Positions 1 to 9,516 of a stretch of 48,239 nucleotides of DNA are shown here, in pieces. The DNA lies in contig CANQBV010000010.1 of the NCBI GenBank assembly GCA_947589595.1, forward strand, positions 1 through 48,239, written 5' to 3'. Numbering within the stretch: the stretch's first letter is position 1; each line of letters begins with the position of its first letter. Below the pieces are notes generated by a model that was given only the letters and a program-made list of their open reading frames with translations, made no database searches and was not told where the DNA came from. This DNA is from an uncultured Clostridia bacterium (GTDB taxonomy: Bacteria > Bacillota > Clostridia > Oscillospirales > SIG627). The position numbers and the translations under genes were made by a program.

Positions 1-92
1 TCCGGGCGCAGAAAATCCTCTGCCTGACAGTTTGCGTCGATTGCCGATTGCTCCATGGCGATTTGCAAAATTTTCTCATTGGTAAAATCCAT
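1..92 (-). CDS. GNAT-family N-acetyltransferase, N-terminal fragment (runs off the window)
   Basis: Only the first 30 or so codons are present, starting at the ATG at 92-90 and leaving the window at base 1. The start MDFTNEKILQIAMEQSAID followed by NCQAEDFL is a pattern I associate with the N-terminal domain of clostridial GNAT-type acetyltransferases, which transfer acetyl groups from acetyl-CoA to small molecules or proteins. A GAGG ribosome binding site lies just upstream, inside the end of the preceding gene, whose stop codon is one base away. The two genes are therefore probably co-transcribed and translationally coupled. The catalytic acetyl-CoA-binding domain is outside the window, so the assignment rests on the N-terminus alone. 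Confidence 0.6.
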   Translation of the reverse strand, partial: MDFTNEKILQIAMEQSAIDANCQAEDFLRP

Positions 93-93
93 A

Positions 94-531
94 TCAAACC
101 TCGTCTGTAGGAAGGTCAATCACGGCGTCGGGCTTCCGATTTTGCATCTCGCTGAAAAATCGTTTCTTATCTACGACCGCAATCATGATATCGCTCTTGC
201 TTTTTGTTCTGATTTTGATTCGGTCTATGGATGCTGCAAGGGAAGACCAAGGCTCTTTCGTAGCTGAAATACGGATGATTTCATCGTAGGGTATGCTCTT
301 TTTCATAAATCCGAATACAATAAGCAGCCCTTCCGCCTGAAACTCCACATAATTTCGAATGACGATAGATAAACACAGAGACTCCACGCCGATCAACACC
401 AAAAGAGAGATTGCCGCTCCAAACAAATTCGGTTCTATCCACACGCTTACAATCAGGAGGGGAACCTCAACCGCCGCAGCTAAGACTATGATTCCGTAGA
501 ACCAAGTAGCAACTTTTCCTTTCAAACGCAT
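94..531 (-). CDS. small membrane protein with bacterial PH domain (YyaB-like)
   Basis: A 145-residue protein. Residues about 8-30 and 34-58 form two hydrophobic membrane segments. The rest is a soluble domain with the pattern IPYDEIIRIS ... SSLAASIDRIKIRT ... VVDKKRFFSEM, typical of the bacterial PH domain of the YyaB type (PF06713-like). Such proteins are membrane-anchored and mostly of unknown function. The start is supported by AGGAGG at a proper distance. The gene is followed one base later by a GNAT gene, so the two look like one operon. Tandem TATAAT-like boxes lie about 75 bp upstream. Confidence 0.7.
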   Translation of the reverse strand: MRLKGKVATWFYGIIVLAAAVEVPLLIVSVWIEPNLFGAAISLLVLIGVESLCLSIVIRNYVEFQAEGLLIVFGFMKKSIPYDEIIRISATKEPWSSLAASIDRIKIRTKSKSDIMIAVVDKKRFFSEMQNRKPDAVIDLPTDEV

Positions 532-602
532 TTTCTTACCTCCTCGCGCTATATCATACCGCCGATGAGAAACTAAAGCGATGTAATTGGCTTCAAACCA
601 CC

Positions 603-614
603 ATTATAATTATA
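603..614 (-). promoter_or_regulatory. candidate -10 elements for the PH-domain gene
   Basis: Two adjacent TATAAT hexamers read on the minus strand (608-603 and 614-609), about 75 bp upstream of the start at 531. No convincing -35 box is seen 17 bp further upstream. The rest of the gap 532-927 holds a terminator at 801-842 and a possible plus-strand promoter at 738-767, and no gene that I can recognise. Confidence 0.35.
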
Positions 615-800
615 GCATGAAAATATGACTTTTTCTACCGCTTTCCGCAGAAAAGTGACGGTAGAGATTTCTCCCTGCCGCCGCGCTGTCTTAATAGTGT
701 AAATCAAAGCAAACGTATTCGGCGGCCCGATTGCGGATTGACAAACATACATTTTCTAAAGTCTAATAGACGCTTAACTGAAATTAAATGGATTTCAAAC

Positions 801-842
801 AACAAAAATCCGATCATCGAATAAGGTGATCGGATTTTTGTT
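801..842. terminator. bidirectional intrinsic terminator after the alpha-glucosidase gene
   Basis: A perfect 14-bp stem (803-816 paired with 827-840) with a 10-base loop, flanked by A-rich sequence on the left and T-rich on the right. It can therefore terminate in both directions. On the minus strand it lies about 85 bp beyond the stop of the GH13 gene. Confidence 0.8.
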
Positions 843-927
843 TGCCCCGTACCGGCTTTCACCCATTGGTCACTTTTTGTCCCTTTGAGCGAAACCCCTT
901 GGCTGCCGTGGTTTTTTGTATCCAGCG

Positions 928-2610
928 TTATTCAGAGAGGGTGTAGACCTCGGCTTCCCAGGGGAGCCATTCGGTGCGGCCGGAAAGCGAGGGCTGGGTG
1001 TCGGCACGGTTGGTAAGGATGCGTTCCCAGGTGAAATCCTGAATTTCCTGCGGGAGTTCGATCTTGATCTTGTCGTCGGAGAAATTGGTGACTACAAGAA
1101 GCGTTTCGCGGGCGCATTTGCGCAGGTACACAACCATCTGCGGGTGTTCCATCATGAGGAAGCGGAAGTTGCCGTCGATGATCGCCGGGTGATCGCGGCG
1201 CATCTGGATGAGTTTTTTGTAGTACTCAAAAATCGAATCGGGCGACTTCCGATCAGCTTCGAAGTTGATCTCGGGATAGCGCGGATTCACCTTGATCCAA
1301 GGCTTGCCGGTGGTAAAGCCGGCGTTGGCGCTGTCGTTCCACTGGTAAGGAGTGCGGGCGTTGTCGCGGCTCAAATCGCGCAGCTTGCCGAGCGCTTTCT
1401 CGGGAGAGACGCCGGCTTCGATCATGGTGTTATATTTACCGATGGTATAGCGCTCGTTGTAATCGTCGATCGTATCGAAATAGACGTTCGTCATGCCGAT
1501 CTCTTCGCCCTGATACACAAAGGGCGTGCCGGGCATGGTGTGCACCAGCGTCGCCAGCATTTTCGCAGAAGGAACACGATATTCCTTGTCGTTGCCAAAG
1601 CGCGAAACCTGGCGGGGTGAATCGTGATTGGTAAGAAACTGGGAGATCCAGGCGTTGTGCTTCATCAGATCGATCCAGCGCTGCTGAGTCTCTTTATATT
1701 GGTTGACGGTGATGATATTGGCGTTTTTGCCGATTTCGAAATGAAAGACCATATCGATCTCGTTGTGACTCTGGCAGATATAATCCAGCGCGCCGTCCGA
1801 AGACAGGTTGCCGGTTTCGCCGACGGTCATGATATCGTACTGCGACCAAACGTTTTTGTTGATCTCGCGCAGAATCTCGTGAATGCCGGGGACGTTGGTG
1901 CAGATCGCGCGGTCGACCACGTACCCGTAAATGCCCACGGGCGGCGCCGGCGGCATTTTGGAATCCGGCAGGCCGGCGGGCTTTTTCAGGCGGTTGATGG
2001 CGTCCAGACGGAAGCCGTCCACGCCGAGATCGAGCCACCAGCGCATCATTTTATACATTTCCTGGCGGAGCGGCTCGTATTCCCAGTTGACGTCCGGCAT
2101 TTTCCAGGAGTAATTGTGCAGGTAGTATTCGCCGGTCAGTTCGTCGAACTGCCAGGCGGAGCCTCTGCCCTCGTAGAAATAGTTGCCCCAGTTATTGGGC
2201 TCCTTACCGTTTTCCTTGGGGGCGCGCCATACGTAGTAATTGCGATAAGGATTGTCCTTGGATTTGCGGGATTCCTGGAACCATTTATGCTCGTCGGAGG
2301 TGTGATTGAGCACCAGATCCATGACCACGCGAATGCCCATGGAATGCGCCAGCTCCAGCAGTTCCTTGAAATCGTCGAGCGTGCCGTAGGAGGGATCGAT
2401 GTCCTGATAATCGGAAATATCGTACCCGTTATCCACCTGGGGAGAACGGTACAGGGGGTTGAACCAGATACAGTTGACGCCCAGTTCTTTTATGTCGGGG
2501 AGTTTGGAAATGACGCCGCGCAGATCGCCGATACCGTCGCCGTTGGAATCGCAAAAGCTTTTGCAATAGATCTGATAAACAACGGCTTCCTGCCACCACT
2601 CCTTTTTCAC
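928..2610 (-). CDS. GH13 alpha-glucosidase (subfamily 31 type), probably alpha-1,4-preferring
   Basis: A 560-residue protein of the usual length for oligo-1,6-glucosidase/alpha-glucosidase of GH13_31, an intracellular enzyme that removes glucose from short malto- or isomalto-oligosaccharides. Conserved region I is DLVLNHTS (98-105). Region II is GVDGFRLDAIN, with the nucleophile Asp203. The acid/base is Glu265 in TVGETGN, and the third carboxylate is Asp330 in FLTNHDSPR. The residue after the nucleophile is Ala204. In characterised relatives Val here goes with alpha-1,6 activity, and Ala or Thr with alpha-1,4 activity, so I infer a maltase-like preference. Translation starts at a GTG with AAGGAG in front. 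The gene has its own promoter, so it is probably separate from the trp operon that ends 145 bp upstream. Confidence 0.9.
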   Translation of the reverse strand: MKKEWWQEAVVYQIYCKSFCDSNGDGIGDLRGVISKLPDIKELGVNCIWFNPLYRSPQVDNGYDISDYQDIDPSYGTLDDFKELLELAHSMGIRVVMDLVLNHTSDEHKWFQESRKSKDNPYRNYYVWRAPKENGKEPNNWGNYFYEGRGSAWQFDELTGEYYLHNYSWKMPDVNWEYEPLRQEMYKMMRWWLDLGVDGFRLDAINRLKKPAGLPDSKMPPAPPVGIYGYVVDRAICTNVPGIHEILREINKNVWSQYDIMTVGETGNLSSDGALDYICQSHNEIDMVFHFEIGKNANIITVNQYKETQQRWIDLMKHNAWISQFLTNHDSPRQVSRFGNDKEYRVPSAKMLATLVHTMPGTPFVYQGEEIGMTNVYFDTIDDYNERYTIGKYNTMIEAGVSPEKALGKLRDLSRDNARTPYQWNDSANAGFTTGKPWIKVNPRYPEINFEADRKSPDSIFEYYKKLIQMRRDHPAIIDGNFRFLMMEHPQMVVYLRKCARETLLVVTNFSDDKIKIELPQEIQDFTWERILTNRADTQPSLSGRTEWLPWEAEVYTLSE

Positions 2611-2646
2611 GTTTTTTCTCCTTTATATTGAAAATTTCACAAGGGT

Positions 2647-2675
2647 ATTATAGCGAACGAAAGCGAATCTGTCCT
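2647..2675 (-). promoter_or_regulatory. promoter of the GH13 alpha-glucosidase gene
   Basis: Read on the minus strand: -35 AGGACA (2675-2670), a 17-bp spacer and -10 TATAAT (2652-2647). This places transcription start about 30 bp before the GTG start codon. Confidence 0.65.
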
Positions 2676-2727
2676 TTGAAAAAAGACAAAAAGAAAGCGG
2701 AGTTATATCAAAAAAAGACAAAAATAG

Positions 2728-2748
2728 GGCTTTTTCAAAATCAAAGCC
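2728..2748 (-). terminator. weak candidate terminator of the trp operon
   Basis: About 10 bp after the trpA stop there is a 6-bp stem (GGCTTT/AAAGCC) followed by CTATTTTTG on the minus strand. The stem is short, so read-through into the alpha-glucosidase gene cannot be excluded. Confidence 0.4.
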
Positions 2749-2755
2749 GCGGCCG

Positions 2756-3515
2756 TCACAGCGCCTCTTTCATGACGCGAACGAATTCTCCTACGGGACC
2801 GGCGGCGTCTTTGCCGTGTTTTTCAATAAGCTTTACGATCGCGGAGCCGACAATCACGCCGTCGGCGACAGCCGCCATTTTCCCCGCTTGCTCCGGGGTG
2901 GAAATTCCGAAGCCGATGGCACAGGGGATCTTCGTATTGGCACGGACGTGGGCGACAATGCTTTCCAGATCGGTTTTGATTTCCGAACGGGTGCCGGTGA
3001 CGCCGAGGCTGGAAACGATATACAAAAAGCCCTCCGCCTCTTTGGCGATTTTCTGAATACGATCCTCGGAGGTCGGCGCGATCATGGAAATGAGATCGAG
3101 GCCGACCTTTCGGCAAATCGGCAGAAATTCCTCTTTTTCCTCAAAAGGAAGATCCGGCAGAATGAGGCCGTCAATTCCGCAGTCGCGGCAGCGGGCCATG
3201 AATTTTTCGGCGTCGTAGGAAAAGACCACGTTGGCGTAGGTCATAAATACCAGCGGAATGGCAACGTCCTTTCGCAAATCTTTGACGAAATCAAAAATCT
3301 TATCGGTGGTGACGCCGCCGGCCAGCGCACGAAGGTTCGCCCCCTGGATCACGGGACCCTCGGCGGTCGGATCGGAAAACGGAATCCCCAGTTCCACAAG
3401 ATCCGCGCCGTTTGCGACGGCGCTGCGAACGACCTCGGCGGTAGTTTCCAGATCCGGATCGCCGCAGGTAACGAAGGCAATAAAAGCCTTTCCTTTTTCA
3501 AAAGCCGTGTGGATT

Positions 3516-3523
<8 letters not shown>
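2756..3523 (-). CDS. trpA: tryptophan synthase alpha subunit
   Basis: A 255-residue TIM-barrel enzyme that cleaves indole-3-glycerol phosphate to indole and glyceraldehyde 3-phosphate, working as an alpha2beta2 complex with TrpB. The catalytic Glu is Glu44 in [10 protein letters not shown]. The position of the second catalytic Asp (Asp60 in E. coli, SDPLADGP) is Glu55 here (SDPTAEGP), a change I recall from other Clostridia. The mobile loop reads [13 protein letters not shown] chose the ATG at 3523-3521 ([11 protein letters not shown]) because it fits the family N-terminus. It overlaps the trpB stop by 8 bases, implying coupled translation. It is the last gene of the trpEGDCFBA operon. Confidence 0.96.
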
Positions 3524-4702
<1,179 letters not shown>

Positions 4703-4706
<4 letters not shown>

Positions 4707-5326
4707 AGGGTTTCTCCTTTTGCTGCCGCCGCTCTGGCGGCGCGCATGAAGTTTTTCATTTTTTGTTCGTCTTTAACGCCGTCCGTTTCAATCCCGGAGC
4801 TGACGTCCACCGCAAAGGGGTGAAAGCGTGCGATTGCGGAAGCGACGTTTTCCGCGTCCATTCCCCCGGCCAGAAAGAGGGGGCGTTCGAGGTTTTGGAT
4901 GAGATTCCAGTCAAAATTTTCGCCCGTGCCGCCGATACCGGAATCCAGGAGAATAAAGTCCGCGGTGCTTTGCCGGGCTTTTTCAATATCCGCTTCGGAT
5001 TCGATGCGGAATGCTTTGATGATCGGGCAGGAAACCTGCCTGCGGAGCGCGGCGATTTCTTCTTCGCTCTCACCGCCGTGCAGCTGCACGAGATCAATCA
5101 TCCCCGCTTTGACGTGCGCGGCGATGATTTCCGGCTTTTCGCGGATAAAAACGCCGACGGCGCGGATCTCCTCGGATAGCCCGGCCCGCAGCGTCCTTGC
5201 CGTTTCCGGCGTAATGGTACGGCGGCGGTTCGGTGCGAAAATAAAGCCGACGTAATCCGGTTTGAGACGGTTGGCAAAGGCAATATCCTCCTGCCGCATC
5301 ATCCCGCAGAATTTTACTTTTGTCAT
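4703..5326 (-). CDS. trpF: phosphoribosylanthranilate isomerase
   Basis: A 207-residue TIM-barrel isomerase that converts N-(5-phosphoribosyl)anthranilate to CdRP. The catalytic Cys7 sits in the N-terminal motif VKFCGM, and the catalytic Asp lies in [15 protein letters not shown]. The phosphate-binding region near the end reads [10 protein letters not shown]. Its start shares an ATGA overlap with the end of trpC, and its end shares one with trpB, so the operon is tightly coupled. Confidence 0.95.
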
Positions 5327-6108
5327 ATTTCTCCCCGCAATTCGGAAAGCTTTGCTTTTTTATCCGCCGCACGCATGAGGCTTTCGCCCACCAGAACGGC
5401 ATTCACGCCGATCTCGCGAAGCTCTGCCACCTCTTCCCCGCTCCTTACCCCGCTTTCCGCCACGAAAAGAAGTTCCGGCGGCACGAGAGCGCGCAGTCGA
5501 CGGCTGTTTTCCATATCGACCGAAAAATCCTTCAGGTTGCGATTGTTCACACCAATGACCCGTGCGCCGGCGGAAAGTGCGGTCCGGATCTCCGCTTCAC
5601 TGTGCGCTTCGACCAACGCGGAAATCCCAAGCTCTTCGCAAACGGCAAAGCCCTGGGCAATTTCTTTTTCGCTCAGTAAGGAAACGATCAGCAGAACGGC
5701 CTTGGCGCCGAGAAGCTTTGCCTGGTAGATCATATACGGATCCACGGTAAAATCCTTGCGCAGGCAAGGAAGGGAAACGGCGGCGGCGATTTCGGATAGA
5801 ATTGCGTCGCTCCCCAAAAACCATTTCGGTTCCGTTAAAACGGAAAGGCAGTCCGCCCCGGCTTTCTCATATTCCCGCGCGATCGCAAGATACGGAAAAT
5901 CCGGCGCGATCAGTCCTTTGGAGGGGGAGGCTTTTTTGCACTCGCAAATAAAAGCAAGGTCTTTCTTTTTTACGGCCTTTTCAAAGGCAAAATCGCCTTT
6001 CGGAAGAGCAAGCGCCGCCGCCTTTACTTCTGCAAGCGGATGAATTTCTTTGTCTTTGGCAACGCGCGCGCGGGCGTGGTCTGCCAACTCTTCTAAAATA
6101 TTTGCCAT
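5323..6108 (-). CDS. trpC: indole-3-glycerol-phosphate synthase
   Basis: A 261-residue enzyme that closes the indole ring (CdRP to indole-3-glycerol phosphate). The motif FICECKKASPSKG carries the substrate-binding lysines; PCLRKDFTVDPYMIYQAKLLGA, GVNNRNLKDFSVD and AESGVRSGEEV are further signatures. A longer reading frame begins upstream, but I chose the ATG at 6108-6106 (MANILEELADHARARV), which matches the family N-terminus and lies two bases after the trpD stop. The ribosome binding site is weak, fitting translational coupling. Confidence 0.95.
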   Translation of the reverse strand: MANILEELADHARARVAKDKEIHPLAEVKAAALALPKGDFAFEKAVKKKDLAFICECKKASPSKGLIAPDFPYLAIAREYEKAGADCLSVLTEPKWFLGSDAILSEIAAAVSLPCLRKDFTVDPYMIYQAKLLGAKAVLLIVSLLSEKEIAQGFAVCEELGISALVEAHSEAEIRTALSAGARVIGVNNRNLKDFSVDMENSRRLRALVPPELLFVAESGVRSGEEVAELREIGVNAVLVGESLMRAADKKAKLSELRGEI

Positions 6109-6110
6109 CT

Positions 6111-7130
6111 TTACGCTCGGTTGGAAGCGGTGCAAAGCGCTTCCAGCACCTCCAGGGCTTTACCGGAATCGATAAGCTCGGCGGCAAGCTTTACGCCGTC
6201 TTTCATGCTGCCGGCCTTCCCGCCGATATAGAGCGCTGCGCCGGCATTGAGAAGCACGGCGTTTCTCTTGTGACCTTTTTCGCCGCTTAAAATGGCTTTG
6301 GTAATCGCGGCGTTTTCCTCCGGCGTGCCGCCTACCAAATCTTCCTTGCGGCAGCGCTCGAAGCCGAAGTCCTCAGGTTTGATCTCGCAGGTTTTGAAGG
6401 TTTTTTCGTTGAATTCACACACGAGAGTCGGCGCGCTGAGGGAAATTTCGTCGAGCTTATCCTGCCCGTAAACCACCATACCGTGCTTCACTCCGAGTCG
6501 ATATAGTACCTTTGCCAGCGGCTCCACAAGCGAGGCGTCATAGACGCCGAGAAGCTGACGCTTGGGGCTGGCCGGATTGGTGAGCGGGCCGAGGATATTA
6601 AATACCGTACGGATTCCCAATTCCTTGCGGATCGCTCCAACGTATTTCATGGAAGTATGGTATTTCTGCGCAAAGAAGAAGCACATCCCCACTTCCTCCA
6701 AAAGCGAAAGACATTTTTGCGGCTCCAGATCGATCTTCACGCCGAGCGCCTCCAGGCAGTCGGCGGTGCCGCTGCGGGAGGAAGCGGCACGGTTGCCGTG
6801 CTTGGCGACCTTAATCCCGCCGGCTGCGGCGACAAACGCCGAGGTAGTGGAAATATTGAAGCTGTGCGCACCGTCGCCGCCGGTGCCGACGATCTCCAAA
6901 AGATCGAGGTCATTTTCCACCTTCAGGGCGTGGTCGCGCATGGCGGCGGCGCAGCCGGAAATTTCATCGATCGTTTCGGCTCGGGTGCTTTTTGTGGAAA
7001 GTGCCGCCAGAAAGGCCGCGTTCTGCGTGGGGGTGGTTTCTCCGCTCATGATTTCGTTCATGACCTGATAGGCTTCGTCGTAGCTTAAATCCTGTTTATC
7101 AACGATTTTAATAATCGCTTCTTTGATCAT
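6111..7130 (-). CDS. trpD: anthranilate phosphoribosyltransferase
   Basis: A 339-residue enzyme that transfers phosphoribose from PRPP to anthranilate. The PRPP-binding glycine loop reads [21 protein letters not shown], and [15 protein letters not shown] and LGPLTNPA are further signatures. The open frame extends 56 codons upstream through trpG, but the ATG at 7130-7128 has AAGGAGGAG in front and gives the normal N-terminus ([15 protein letters not shown]). The enzyme is separate from TrpG here, not fused as in enterobacteria. Confidence 0.96.
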   Translation of the reverse strand: MIKEAIIKIVDKQDLSYDEAYQVMNEIMSGETTPTQNAAFLAALSTKSTRAETIDEISGCAAAMRDHALKVENDLDLLEIVGTGGDGAHSFNISTTSAFVAAAGGIKVAKHGNRAASSRSGTADCLEALGVKIDLEPQKCLSLLEEVGMCFFFAQKYHTSMKYVGAIRKELGIRTVFNILGPLTNPASPKRQLLGVYDASLVEPLAKVLYRLGVKHGMVVYGQDKLDEISLSAPTLVCEFNEKTFKTCEIKPEDFGFERCRKEDLVGGTPEENAAITKAILSGEKGHKRNAVLLNAGAALYIGGKAGSMKDGVKLAAELIDSGKALEVLEALCTASNRA

Positions 7131-7144
7131 AAGATCTCCTCCTT

Positions 7145-7717
7145 CTATTTTTGAATGGCAATAAAGTTTTCCAAAATGGTTTTTCCGACCGGCGTCATGA
7201 TCGATTCCGGGTGAAACTGCACGCCGAAGATCGGGTATTCCCGGTGCTGCACCGCCATAACCTCGCCGTCCTCGGTAAAGCTTGTAGCTTTCAGGCAATC
7301 CGGCAGGGTTTCGGGCGCGACAGCCAGCGAATGATAGCGCGCCACCGGCGCTTTTTCCGGCAAACCCGCAAAAAGCGGCGAGGTCCGGTCAAAGGAGGCG
7401 ATAGACTGCTTCCCGTGCATCAGCCGTCTGGCGTAGGTCACGGTAGCGCCGTAGGCCTGGCAAATGGCCTGGTGCCCCAGGCAAACGCCCAGCGTAGGGA
7501 TCTTCTGCGCTACGGTTTTGGCCACCTCCGGCAGGACGCCGGCGTTTTCCGGTCGCCCCGGCCCGGGTGAGAGAATGATATGGGAGGGAGAAAGCGCTTC
7601 GATCTCTTTGACGGTCATTTCGTCATTGCGGATGACCTTGATATCCGGCGAAATCGCGCCGATAAGCTGGTAAAGATTGAAAGAAAAACTATCGTAATTA
7701 TCAATCAGCAAAATCAT
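7145..7717 (-). CDS. trpG: anthranilate synthase, glutamine amidotransferase subunit
   Basis: A 190-residue class I glutamine amidotransferase that hands ammonia to TrpE. The nucleophile is Cys79 in [12 protein letters not shown], and the His/Glu pair lies in FHPESIMT near the C-terminus. The oxyanion strand reads [11 protein letters not shown]. The start ATG overlaps the trpE stop as ATGA, with GGAGG upstream. The gene ends in TAG, one of the few amber stops in the window. The protein may also serve aminodeoxychorismate synthase, as in Bacillus; no second copy is seen here. Confidence 0.96.
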   Translation of the reverse strand: MILLIDNYDSFSFNLYQLIGAISPDIKVIRNDEMTVKEIEALSPSHIILSPGPGRPENAGVLPEVAKTVAQKIPTLGVCLGHQAICQAYGATVTYARRLMHGKQSIASFDRTSPLFAGLPEKAPVARYHSLAVAPETLPDCLKATSFTEDGEVMAVQHREYPIFGVQFHPESIMTPVGKTILENFIAIQK

Positions 7718-9180
7718 AGCCCCGCCTCCTCTGCCTGCTTGAGCGCACTGACCACCGCAGCGGCTTTGTTGATACATTCCTGATATTCTTTTTCGGGCAC
7801 GGAATCCGCTACGATGCCCGCTCCGCTGCGAACGAACACCTTACCGTTTTTCTTATAGGCAATGCGGATGGCAATGCAGGTATCCATGTTGCCGGTAAAA
7901 TCGATATATCCGATCGCGCCGCCGTAAATGCCGCGTTTGTTGTTCTCCAGTTCGCCGATGAGCTGACAGGCGCGGATCTTCGGCGCGCCGGAGAGCGTTC
8001 CGGCGGGCAGAACGGCTTCGATGGCGGAAAGCGCGTCAAAATTTTCCGCGATCTCGCCGCGCACGGTAGAACCGATGTGCATCACGTGGGAATAGCGCTC
8101 GATGCTGTGGTATTTTTCCACGGAAACGGAGCCGAATTTGCTGATTTTGCCGAGGTCGTTCCGCCCTAAATCGACCAGCATATTATGTTCGGCAAGCTCT
8201 TTTTCGTCCTCTAAAAGATCCTTTTCGAGCGCCAGATCCTCTTCCTCTGTTTTGCCGCGCGGACGGGTTCCTGCCAGCGGAAAGGTGTGCAGGACACCGT
8301 TTTCCAGCTTCACCAACGTTTCCGGCGAAGCGCCCGCCACCTCCACATCCGTGCCGGAAAAATAGAACATATAGGGCGAAGGATTCAGCGTGCGCAGCAC
8401 GCGGTAGGTGTTGAATAAACTGCCCTCAAAGGGGGCGCTGAGCCGGTTGGAAAGCACGATCTGAAAAATATCGCCCTCGCGGATATGGTATTTTGCTTTT
8501 TCCACCATGCCGCAGAACGCTTCTTTGGAAAAGAGCGGCTCGACTTCCCCCATCAGGTGACCGCCGGGTTCTTTTTTCTTTTCGCCGTTTCGCAGCAGCG
8601 AAACAAGCTGTTTGAGATCCAGCACGGCTTTGTTATAGCCGACTTCCGGATCCGAGAGCGGCATATTGACGATGAGAATAATTTTCTGCCGGACGTGATC
8701 AAAAGCGATGACTTTATCGAACAGCATGAGATCAACGTCACGGAAATTTTCGCTGTCCTCGGTCTCCACACGCGCAGTCGGCTCTTTGTAAAAAAGATAG
8801 TCGTAAGCAAAGTAGCCCACCAGGCCCCCGGTAAAGGACGGAAGATACGCAAAACGCGGACTTTTGTATTCCGCCAGTACCTGTCGCAGATATTGATTGG
8901 GGTCGTCGGTGCGGAAGCTGACGTTGCCGGCTTTGATTTCACCGTTCCTGCAGGTGATTTCCAATTTGGGATCGAACCCGAGAAAAGTGTAGCGCCCCCA
9001 CTTTTCTTTTTCCGCCACGGATTCCAAGAGATACGTGTGGCCGGAAACGTTTTTTAAAATACGCAGCGCCTCGATAGGGGTGCAGATATCGGCCAAAATT
9101 TCGCAGCTGACCGGAAGAACGCGGTATTCCCCGCTCGCGGCGATCTTTTTCACCGTTTCAAGCTTTGGTAAAATTTGCAT
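7714..9180 (-). CDS. trpE: anthranilate synthase component I
   Basis: A 488-residue chorismate-using enzyme, the first committed step to tryptophan. The LLES motif at residues 51-54, part of the tryptophan feedback-inhibition site, is present, so allosteric control by tryptophan is likely on top of the T-box. The chorismate-binding domain shows IVLSNRLSAPFEG, GASPETLVKLENG, FPLAGTRPRG, VLPAGTLSGAPK and GIYGGAIGYIDF. The ATG start follows AGGAGG, itself just after the leader terminator. It is the first gene of the operon. Confidence 0.97.
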   Translation of the reverse strand: MQILPKLETVKKIAASGEYRVLPVSCEILADICTPIEALRILKNVSGHTYLLESVAEKEKWGRYTFLGFDPKLEITCRNGEIKAGNVSFRTDDPNQYLRQVLAEYKSPRFAYLPSFTGGLVGYFAYDYLFYKEPTARVETEDSENFRDVDLMLFDKVIAFDHVRQKIILIVNMPLSDPEVGYNKAVLDLKQLVSLLRNGEKKKEPGGHLMGEVEPLFSKEAFCGMVEKAKYHIREGDIFQIVLSNRLSAPFEGSLFNTYRVLRTLNPSPYMFYFSGTDVEVAGASPETLVKLENGVLHTFPLAGTRPRGKTEEEDLALEKDLLEDEKELAEHNMLVDLGRNDLGKISKFGSVSVEKYHSIERYSHVMHIGSTVRGEIAENFDALSAIEAVLPAGTLSGAPKIRACQLIGELENNKRGIYGGAIGYIDFTGNMDTCIAIRIAYKKNGKVFVRSGAGIVADSVPEKEYQECINKAAAVVSALKQAEEAGL

Positions 9181-9198
9181 GACTTTTCCTCCTGAAAT

Positions 9199-9481
9199 GA
9201 AAAAAGTCCTTGACAGAAAGATCCCTTTCTGTCAAGGACGAATAAAAGCATTTATCCGCGATACCACCTTGATTTGCAGCAAACGCTGCACACTCTGTAG
9301 GATACCAGCATATCCCTGGCAACTAACGTATGCCCGCACGTTGCAGAATACTCGGCAACCTATGCCTTTGACTGCACCCTCCGCGGTCCATTTGACGACT
9401 TGTTTTTCACCTGCATCGCACCGTCGCAGGCTCTCTGGGGAAGCATGATCGCCGTTATCTCCGCATCAACGGTTTCTAGTT
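9199..9481 (-). promoter_or_regulatory. tryptophan-specific T-box leader with attenuator terminator
   Basis: The untranslated leader of the trp operon, about 280 nt. The T-box sequence AAGGTGGTATCGCGG lies at 9269-9255. Upstream, Stem I shows the AGAG bulge and GGTGCGA-type apical loop typical of T-boxes. The specifier reads UGG (9390-9388) in the context AAAUGGA, the tryptophan codon followed by the usual purine. The terminator is a perfect 15-bp stem (9206-9220 with 9225-9239) ending in a U run. Uncharged tRNA-Trp should stabilise the antiterminator and switch the operon on; charged tRNA-Trp leaves the terminator formed. Confidence 0.95.
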
Positions 9482-9487
9482 TCAATC

Positions 9488-9516
9488 AGTATAGCGCTTC
9501 TTTTACGATTTGTCAA
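9488..9516 (-). promoter_or_regulatory. promoter of the trp operon
   Basis: Read on the minus strand: -35 TTGACA (9516-9511), a 17-bp spacer, -10 TATACT (9493-9488). The -35 overlaps the stop codon of the preceding glycosidase gene. Confidence 0.9.

Noticed and set aside
7145-7147. General recoding of TAG as a sense codon in this organism
   Set aside because: trpG ends in TAG immediately followed by the trpD ribosome binding site, and the propeller gene and the DUF2238-like gene also end sensibly at TAG, so TAG seems to work as a stop.
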